This document shows positions 7,725 to 11,863 of a stretch of DNA of 11,863 nucleotides, piece by piece; the first letter of the stretch is position 1, and each line of letters starts with the position of its first letter. The notes beneath the pieces are model-generated. The model ran no database searches. It was given only the letters and a program-made list of their open reading frames with translations, and was not told the origin of the DNA. The DNA comes from an uncultured Bacilli bacterium (GTDB lineage: Bacteria > Bacillota_I > Bacilli_A > RF39 > UBA660). The position numbers and the translations under genes are program-made. The stretch is from assembly GCA_947631525.1 (NCBI GenBank), contig CANRLQ010000024.1, forward strand, positions 1 through 11,863, in the 5' to 3' direction.

Positions 7725-7809
7725 ATAAAAAAGTGGAAAAATATTTATAAAATAAGTTTTTCACAACAAAATTTAGAAATAAATACTTAAAAATTAATTA
7801 AATTATATA

Positions 7810-7832
7810 TTTTCCACTATAATTGTGGAAAA
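7810..7832. repeat. Inverted DnaA-box pair 1
   Basis: Arms TTTTCCAC (7810-7817) and GTGGAAAA (7825-7832) are perfect inverted repeats around a 7-bp spacer TATAATT. Both arms are DnaA-box cores, so two DnaA protomers would face each other here. Confidence 0.75.
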
Positions 7833-7864
7833 ATAATTAACATAGATAAATACATGTTTATAAG

Positions 7865-7887
7865 TTTTCCACATATAATGTGTAAAA
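7865..7887. repeat. Inverted DnaA-box pair 2
   Basis: Arms TTTTCCAC (7865-7872) and GTGTAAAA (7880-7887, one mismatch) surround a 7-bp spacer ATATAAT. It is the same size and layout as the pair at 7810-7832, and its centre lies 55 bp away. Confidence 0.7.
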
Positions 7888-7991
7888 AATTAATTATCTT
7901 ATAAAAATAAAACAAAATAAGATAATAATTTGTGGAAAACAATGTTAATAAATAAAAAAAATAATAATTATAAAATTTGTTATTAAAATAT

Positions 7992-8020
7992 TTGACAATT
8001 AAATAAAATATATATATAAT
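7992..8020 (+). promoter_or_regulatory. Perfect-consensus housekeeping sigma promoter for the rpmH operon
   Basis: TTGACA (7992-7997), a 17-bp spacer and TATAAT (8015-8020) match the primary-sigma consensus at all twelve positions and at ideal spacing. Transcription should start near 8027, giving a roughly 30-nt leader before rpmH. This is the strongest promoter visible in the window, consistent with high demand for a ribosomal protein. Confidence 0.88.
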
Positions 8021-8056
8021 GTTAAAAGCAATAATTTATTAAGCAGGAGGTGTTTT

Positions 8057-8179
8057 ATGAAAAGAACTTATCAACCAAATAATCGAAGAAGAAGTAAAAA
8101 ACAAGGATTTTTAGCTCGTATGAAAAATGGGATAGTTACAAGAAGAAGAAAAAAAGGACGTAAAGTATTATCACGATAA
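8057..8179 (+). CDS. rpmH: Ribosomal protein bL34
   Basis: Small basic protein of the 50S subunit. The 40-residue product opens MKRTYQPNNRRRSKKQGF and closes RRRKKGRKVLSR, both diagnostic of bL34. Usual family length is 44-46; here about four residues are missing in the middle, where relatives read RMS(T/S)KNGR.VLARRRRKG and this one reads RMKNGIVTRRRKKG. The GCAGGAGGTG ribosome-binding site at 8043-8052 and the perfect promoter upstream suit high expression. The gene ends in tandem TAA TAA. It is the first gene of the rightward operon and is too small to be found by length-filtered gene calling. Confidence 0.95.
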   Translation: MKRTYQPNNRRRSKKQGFLARMKNGIVTRRRKKGRKVLSR

Positions 8180-8181
8180 TA

Positions 8182-8205
8182 ACCGCTGAATGTCAGTGGT
8201 TTTTT
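8182..8205 (+). terminator. Hairpin with T-tract between rpmH and rnpA
   Basis: ACCGCTGA (8182-8189), loop ATG, and TCAGTGGT (8193-8200) form an 8-bp stem with one G-U pair, followed by a T-run to 8205. It starts within the second stop codon of rpmH. Only 22 bp remain before rnpA, too little for a new promoter, so it probably attenuates and lets some transcripts through, giving more bL34 than RnpA. Confidence 0.75.
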
Positions 8206-8227
8206 ACTATTATAAAGGAATGATTAA

Positions 8228-8587
8228 ATGAAAAAGTTGAATATACTGAAAAAGAATGAAGATTTTAGTAGAATTATAAAAAATAATAAAGCTATTAGAA
8301 CAAAAAGTTTTATTATATATATTGAATACAATACAAACGATATTTATCATTTTGGTATATCAGTAAGTAAAAAAATAATAAATGCCGTTGGAAGAAATAA
8401 AATAAAAAGACAAATAAAAGAAATAATTTCAACAAAAATCTATCAAAATAATTTTAATTGTATTATAATAGTTAAGAAAGATTTTTTAAATCAAACTTTT
8501 CAATCTAATAAATTAGAACTTGAAAACATATTTAAAAGATTAAATATAGTTAAAGGAGAAAAATATGAACAAGAAAAAAATAATTAG
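8228..8587 (+). CDS. rnpA: Ribonuclease P protein component
   Basis: RnpA is the protein cofactor of RNase P, which cuts the 5' leader from precursor tRNAs; it helps bind the leader and metal ions. The 119-residue product is the normal length. It shows LNILKKNEDFSRIIKNNK near the start, FGISVSKKI (42-50), and the RNR-type motif GRNKIKRQIKE (55-65) that contacts the RNA subunit. The ATG at 8228 follows AAAGGA at 8214-8219. The last 23 bp overlap the yidC start, so the two are translationally linked. The product is Lys/Ile/Asn-rich like its neighbours, with no sign of foreign origin. Confidence 0.95.
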   Translation: MKKLNILKKNEDFSRIIKNNKAIRTKSFIIYIEYNTNDIYHFGISVSKKIINAVGRNKIKRQIKEIISTKIYQNNFNCIIIVKKDFLNQTFQSNKLELENIFKRLNIVKGEKYEQEKNN

Positions 8588-9512
8588 TATTTTTATAGTA
8601 TTCATTATGTTATTTACCTTGACAGGATGTACAAAATATGCAAAGGATAAAGATAATAAGATAATGACTAATGAACAAAATGGACAAAGATTAGTTACTA
8701 ATATTTTGTGTAAACCAACAGATGAAAATATGATAAAACTTTACAATAAATATAATAAAATTTCAAAGAAAAAAGTTAAATTAAATGAATTACAAAAGTG
8801 TACAAAAATGAATGTATTTAATGATTACCAAGATTTATGGACTAATATATTTGTAAAACCACTAGCTTGGTTAATAATTCAAATAGGACGTGTCATTAAA
8901 AGTTATGGATTAGCGCTTATTTTAACAACATTATTAATTAGATTAATAGCTTATCCATTTACAAAAAAAGCAGCTTTACAATCAGAAAATATGAAAAAAG
9001 CTCAACCAGAATTAGAAAAATTAGAAAAAAAATATAAAAATAAAACTGATCAAGAATCAATGATGAAAAAATCACAAGAAATGCTATTTATATATAAAAA
9101 ATATGATATTAATCCAATGAGTAGTTGTTTATTTGCTTTTTTCCAAATTCCATTATTCTTTGCTTTTTATGAAGCAATAAGTAGAATTCCATTAATATTT
9201 GAAGAAAATTTTATAGGGTTTGAACTTGGAATAAGTCCTATTAAAGCTGTAGCTCAAGGACAATATTATTATTTAATATTCATTGTATTGATAGGAGCAG
9301 CTACATATTTTTCATTTAAACTTAATAGTGGAGCAGCTATGAGTGAAGAACAAGCTAAACAAATGAAAAGTATGAGTAATATAATGGTTATAATAATGAC
9401 AATAACAGCCTTTTCAATTTCAACAGGAATTGCAATATATTGGATAACATCAAATATATTTACAATTATTCAAAATTTATTAGTAAAGAGAGGTACTGCT
9501 GATGCTAAATAA
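8565..9512 (+). CDS. yidC: YidC/Oxa1-family membrane protein insertase (lipoprotein type)
   Basis: YidC inserts and folds membrane proteins, alone or with SecYEG. The 315-residue protein begins with a lipoprotein signal peptide ending LTGC (lipid-carrying Cys22), as in Gram-positive YidC/SpoIIIJ. The core has five predicted membrane segments: about 95-108, 115-131, 186-206, 234-252 and 272-293. The conserved groove arginine is Arg126 in TTLLIRLIAYPF, followed by a charged cytoplasmic hairpin (136-180, LQSENMKKAQPELEKLEKKY). The region between the lipid anchor and the first core segment (23-94) has two cysteines, Cys49 and Cys79. An AAAGGAG site at 8552-8558, inside rnpA, serves the ATG at 8565. 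The 3' end overlaps jag by 11 bp. Confidence 0.96.
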   Translation: MNKKKIISIFIVFIMLFTLTGCTKYAKDKDNKIMTNEQNGQRLVTNILCKPTDENMIKLYNKYNKISKKKVKLNELQKCTKMNVFNDYQDLWTNIFVKPLAWLIIQIGRVIKSYGLALILTTLLIRLIAYPFTKKAALQSENMKKAQPELEKLEKKYKNKTDQESMMKKSQEMLFIYKKYDINPMSSCLFAFFQIPLFFAFYEAISRIPLIFEENFIGFELGISPIKAVAQGQYYYLIFIVLIGAATYFSFKLNSGAAMSEEQAKQMKSMSNIMVIIMTITAFSISTGIAIYWITSNIFTIIQNLLVKRGTADAK

Positions 9513-10104
9513 ATATGAAGGAAAAACAAAAGAACAAGCTTTGGAAAAAGCAATGATAGAATTGAACTGTGAAGAAGATAATTTAATATATGATTATGAA
9601 TATGTAGAAGGAAAATTATTTAAAAGTTCAAAATATATCATTAAAGTTGTTGAAAAAAATAAAATAAAAGAATTTATTAATGATTATTTAAATAATTTAA
9701 GTAATTTAATGAACATAAAAATAGAAAATGAAATATTAGAAAGTGATAATATTTATAATGTAACATTAATAACAAGTAATAATGCTATATTGATAGGAAA
9801 AGAAGGAAAAAATTTAAATTCACTTCAATCAATATTAAGAAATACAATTAAAAATCAAACAGAATTAAATATAAAAATAAATATTGATATTTCAAATTAT
9901 AAAAATAAAAAAATGAAAAATTTAGAATTTGAAGTAAAAAAAATAGCCAGAGAAGTATTAAAAACAAAACTTTCAGTTTCATTAGATCCAATGAATTCAT
10001 ATGAAAGACGTTTTATTCATAATTTAATCAATACTTATGATCATTTAGAAACAGAAAGTGTTGGAGAAGGTAAAGAAAGACATATCATTATAAAATATAT
10101 ATAA
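9502..10104 (+). CDS. jag: Jag/KhpB, KH and R3H domain RNA-binding protein
   Basis: Jag (KhpB/EloR) is an RNA-binding protein that, with KhpA, affects elongation and division in Gram-positive bacteria. The 200-residue product has a Jag_N domain (YEGKTKEQALEKAMIELNC, about 5-50), a KH domain (about 84-135) with the GKEG loop at 99-102, and a C-terminal R3H domain with Arg169-x3-His173 in YERRFIHNLI. The linker between Jag_N and KH is very short compared with long-linker relatives such as those of streptococci. The ATG at 9502 overlaps yidC by 11 bp, with AGAGG at 9489-9493 as ribosome-binding site. The yidC-jag pairing is highly conserved. The stop codon merges into a hairpin terminator. Confidence 0.95.
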   Translation: MLNKYEGKTKEQALEKAMIELNCEEDNLIYDYEYVEGKLFKSSKYIIKVVEKNKIKEFINDYLNNLSNLMNIKIENEILESDNIYNVTLITSNNAILIGKEGKNLNSLQSILRNTIKNQTELNIKINIDISNYKNKKMKNLEFEVKKIAREVLKTKLSVSLDPMNSYERRFIHNLINTYDHLETESVGEGKERHIIIKYI

Positions 10105-10124
10105 AAACACTTTTAGTGTTTTTT
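10103..10124 (+). terminator. Intrinsic-type terminator between jag and mnmE
   Basis: AAAAACACT (10103-10111), loop TTT, and AGTGTTTTT (10115-10123) make a 9-bp perfect stem with a T-tract on the descending arm. The A-run of the stem begins inside the jag TAA. Only 26 bp follow before mnmE, and no promoter fits there, so mnmE must rely on readthrough or on an initiation site inside jag. Confidence 0.65.
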
Positions 10125-10150
10125 CTATTTTAAAGTAAAGGAGTAGAAAT

Positions 10151-11506
10151 ATGGATGATACAATAGCAGCTATATCTACATCATCAGGAGTAGGAGCAAT
10201 ATCAATTATAAGAGTAAGTGGAAAAAATTCAATAAAAATAGTAAATAAAATATTTAAAGGAAAAAATTTAAATAAAGTAAATAGTCATACTATAAATTAT
10301 GGTCATATCATTGATAAAAAGAAAATAATCGATGAAGTATTAGTTAATATTATGAAAGCTCCAAAAACATTTACAAAAGAAAATGTAGTAGAAATAAATT
10401 GTCATGGTGGAGTAGCAACTACTACAAAAATATTAGAATTATTATTATTAAATGGATGTAGATTAGCCGAACCAGGAGAATTTACTAAAAGAGCTTTTTT
10501 AAATGGTAGAATTGATTTGTTAGAAGCCGAAGCTATAATGGATGTAATAAATTCAAAAACAGAACAAAATTTATCATTAGCCATTAATCAATTAAATGGT
10601 GAAGTATCAAATATGATTAAAAATTTAAAACATAAAATATTAAAAATAATTTCAAATATAGAGGTTAATATAGATTATCCAGAATATGAAGATATAGAAG
10701 TATTAACAAATGAAAAAGTTCTTCCAAATTTAATAAAAATAGAAAAAGAATTAGAAGAAATATTAACAAAAAGTAATAATGGTAAATTATTAAAAGAAGG
10801 AATTAAAACAGCAATTATTGGTAAACCAAATGTAGGTAAAAGTAGTCTTTTAAATTTATTATTAGATGAAGAAAAAGCTATTGTAACAGACATAGAAGGA
10901 ACAACAAGAGATATAGTCGAAGGAAAATTAATTATCGATGGAATTTTATTAAATATATTAGATACAGCAGGAATTAGAAAAACAAGCAATAAAGTAGAAC
11001 AAATTGGTGTTAAAAAAAGTTTAGAATTATTAGAACAATCAGATTTAATATTGTTTGTTTTAAATAATAATACATCATTAACAAAAGAAGAAAAACAAAT
11101 ATTAGAAAAAATAAAAAATAAAAATTATATAATTATTATTAACAAATGTGACTTAGATAAAAAAATAAATATAGAATCTTTTAATTTAAAAAATATCATT
11201 TATATGAGTACTCTTAAAAAAGAAGGATTACAAGAATTAAAAGATAAAATAAAAGATATATATAATTTAAATAATTTAAATTCAGCAGATTTAACTTATT
11301 TAAGTAATTCTCGAAGTATAGCTTTATTAAAAGAATCATTAAATAGTATAAAATCGGCTATAAAAAATATAAAAAATAATATGCCAATTGATATAGTAGA
11401 AATAGATATAAAAGAAAGTTGTTTAAAATTAAACGAAATTTTAGGAGAAAATTATAATGAAAATTTAATAAATGAAATATTTAAAAATTTTTGTTTAGGA
11501 AAGTGA
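10151..11506 (+). CDS. mnmE: tRNA modification GTPase MnmE
   Basis: MnmE works with MnmG to add the (carboxy)methylaminomethyl group at C5 of wobble U34 in certain tRNAs, using GTP, a folate one-carbon donor and FAD (on MnmG). The 451-residue protein has normal family length. It has an N-terminal folate-binding domain starting DDTIAAISTSSGVGAISIIR, a helical region (GRIDLLEAEAIMDVI, 119-133), and an inserted G domain: G1 GKPNVGKS (224-231), G2 EGTTRD (249-254), G3 DTAG (271-274), the catalytic glutamate Glu283 in NKVEQIG, and G4 NKCD (331-334). The C-terminal motif FCLGK (447-451) includes the conserved Cys448. AAAGGAG at 10137-10143 sets the ATG. The gene ends with TGA followed in frame by TAA; the position of FCLGK shows TGA is the true stop. 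Confidence 0.97.
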   Translation: MDDTIAAISTSSGVGAISIIRVSGKNSIKIVNKIFKGKNLNKVNSHTINYGHIIDKKKIIDEVLVNIMKAPKTFTKENVVEINCHGGVATTTKILELLLLNGCRLAEPGEFTKRAFLNGRIDLLEAEAIMDVINSKTEQNLSLAINQLNGEVSNMIKNLKHKILKIISNIEVNIDYPEYEDIEVLTNEKVLPNLIKIEKELEEILTKSNNGKLLKEGIKTAIIGKPNVGKSSLLNLLLDEEKAIVTDIEGTTRDIVEGKLIIDGILLNILDTAGIRKTSNKVEQIGVKKSLELLEQSDLILFVLNNNTSLTKEEKQILEKIKNKNYIIIINKCDLDKKINIESFNLKNIIYMSTLKKEGLQELKDKIKDIYNLNNLNSADLTYLSNSRSIALLKESLNSIKSAIKNIKNNMPIDIVEIDIKESCLKLNEILGENYNENLINEIFKNFCLGK

Positions 11507-11510
11507 TAAG

Positions 11511-11863
11511 ATGAAAAATAGATTAGGTATTACTAATTCATTAGAATTAAAAGAAATAGAATATTATTTATTCAATATAAAGTATCATATAATAAATGAA
11601 AATTATACATTTAATGAAAATAATTTATTTGATATTAAATATTTAGAGAAAATTCATATATTCTTATTTCATGATATTTATAGTATAGAAGATTGTAAAA
11701 TAAGAGAAGGCTTACCAATTGAAATAATACAAAAAGTTAATGAAATTTTAAGTGAAATAAAAGATATTATGTATTTTTATAATCCAAAAGAATTAAGAGA
11801 TAAAATATATAATTTATGGGAAAAACAAATATTTTACGATGGAAATACAAGAACAATATTATG
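11511..11863 (+). CDS. Fic-like protein, 5' part, with altered active-site motif
   Basis: The frame runs 117 codons from ATG at 11511 and leaves the window open. Visible blocks fit the Fic/Doc fold: a helix with YLEKIHIFLFHDIYSIEDCKIREG (44-67), resembling the L..IH..LF.D.Y...G.IR block that precedes the Fic core, then LWEKQIFYDGNTRTIL (102-117), resembling the HPFx(D/E)GNxRT motif. Fic enzymes transfer AMP or other phosphate groups from nucleotides to protein hydroxyls, using the motif's His. Here that position is Gln106, followed by Ile107 in place of Pro, while Asp110-Gly-Asn112 and Arg114 are kept. No clear (S/T)xxxE(G/N) inhibitory helix is seen in the visible part. The ATG lies 4 bp after the mnmE stop, with AGGAAAGTGA as ribosome-binding site inside mnmE, so the two are probably coupled. 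It could be an inactive or divergent Fic; the family call is moderate. Confidence 0.62.
   Translation, partial: MKNRLGITNSLELKEIEYYLFNIKYHIINENYTFNENNLFDIKYLEKIHIFLFHDIYSIEDCKIREGLPIEIIQKVNEILSEIKDIMYFYNPKELRDKIYNLWEKQIFYDGNTRTIL

Larger units (their letters stand above)
7732..7939. other. oriC: Replication origin oriC, upstream DnaA-box cluster
   Basis: This is the core of the 392-bp gene-free gap between the divergent dnaA and rpmH genes. DnaA-box-like 9-mers are: 7732-7740 (TTTTCCACT, minus), 7757-7765 (TTTTTCACA, plus, weaker), 7810-7818 (TTTTCCACT, plus), 7824-7832 (TTTTCCACA, minus), 7865-7873 (TTTTCCACA, plus), 7879-7887 (TTTTACACA, minus, weaker) and 7931-7939 (TTTTCCACA, minus). Genes on both sides point away from it. 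Together with the two boxes in the dnaA-dnaN gap it forms a bipartite origin of the Bacillus kind. The rest of the gap is nearly pure A/T apart from the dnaA and rpmH promoters; I see no gene in it. Confidence 0.88.

Noticed and set aside
7818..7879. TATAAT sequences in the spacers of both inverted DnaA-box pairs as promoter -10 elements
   Set aside because: Neither has an acceptable -35 at 16-18 bp nor a TG extension, and the strong rpmH and dnaA promoters lie elsewhere in the gap.
7665..8056. A CRISPR-like or integron-like repeat array in the dnaA-rpmH gap
   Set aside because: The repeats are 9-bp DnaA boxes in mixed orientation at uneven spacing between dnaA and rpmH, fully explained as oriC.
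10402..10989. Two minus-strand open frames opposite mnmE
   Set aside because: Both lie antisense to conserved MnmE blocks (helical region and G domain) and show no coding signals of their own.
11504..11509. TGA at the mnmE end read as tryptophan (Mycoplasma code)
   Set aside because: The protein already ends with the conserved FCLGK C-terminus right before TGA, and all clear tryptophans in the window are TGG.

Overview
The window is the chromosomal replication-origin region of a very AT-rich, low-GC Gram-positive bacterium. The gene order dnaA-dnaN-recF-gyrB-gyrA running one way and rpmH-rnpA-yidC-jag-mnmE running the other is the classic Firmicutes origin layout. A ComK-family gene points to class Bacilli. 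The extreme A+T content and small intergenic gaps suggest an uncultured, reduced-genome Bacilli lineage (for example RF39-like or Erysipelotrichia-like), but the exact taxon is inference. Genes read cleanly in the standard bacterial code: tryptophans are TGG, and mnmE stops at TGA straight after its conserved FCLGK end.

Left arm (minus strand, transcribed away from the origin): dnaA (initiator), dnaN (sliding clamp), a 151-residue ComK-like competence regulator, recF, gyrB and the first 441 codons of gyrA, which runs off the left edge. dnaN and comK each end in a hairpin with a U-tract. recF has its own extended -10 promoter, so comK looks like a separate transcription unit set inside the replication cluster, where many Firmicutes carry the small S4-domain gene yaaA.

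Origin: 392 bp between dnaA and rpmH hold at least seven DnaA-box-like 9-mers of the form TTTTCCACA/T. Two inverted pairs share the same geometry (8-bp arms, 7-bp A/T spacer). A second small cluster lies between dnaA and dnaN: two back-to-back boxes, then (ATT)5 and an AT-rich stretch. This makes a bipartite origin like that of Bacillus subtilis, with the probable unwinding element on the dnaN side.

Right arm (plus strand): a perfect-consensus promoter (TTGACA, 17 bp, TATAAT) drives rpmH (a short, 40-residue bL34). A hairpin follows, then rnpA, yidC (a lipoprotein-type insertase overlapping rnpA by 23 bp), jag/khpB (overlapping yidC by 11 bp), another hairpin, and mnmE. Four bases after mnmE starts a Fic-like gene, cut by the right edge, in the place where mnmG usually lies. 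Its core motif reads QIFYDGNTR, with Gln where the catalytic His of Fic enzymes normally sits.

Functionally the window joins replication initiation and processivity (DnaA, DnaN), topology (GyrA/GyrB), gap repair (RecF), ribosome and RNase P supply (bL34, RnpA), membrane insertion (YidC), RNA binding (KhpB) and tRNA wobble modification (MnmE). The two unusual passengers are the ComK-like regulator and the degenerate Fic-like protein.
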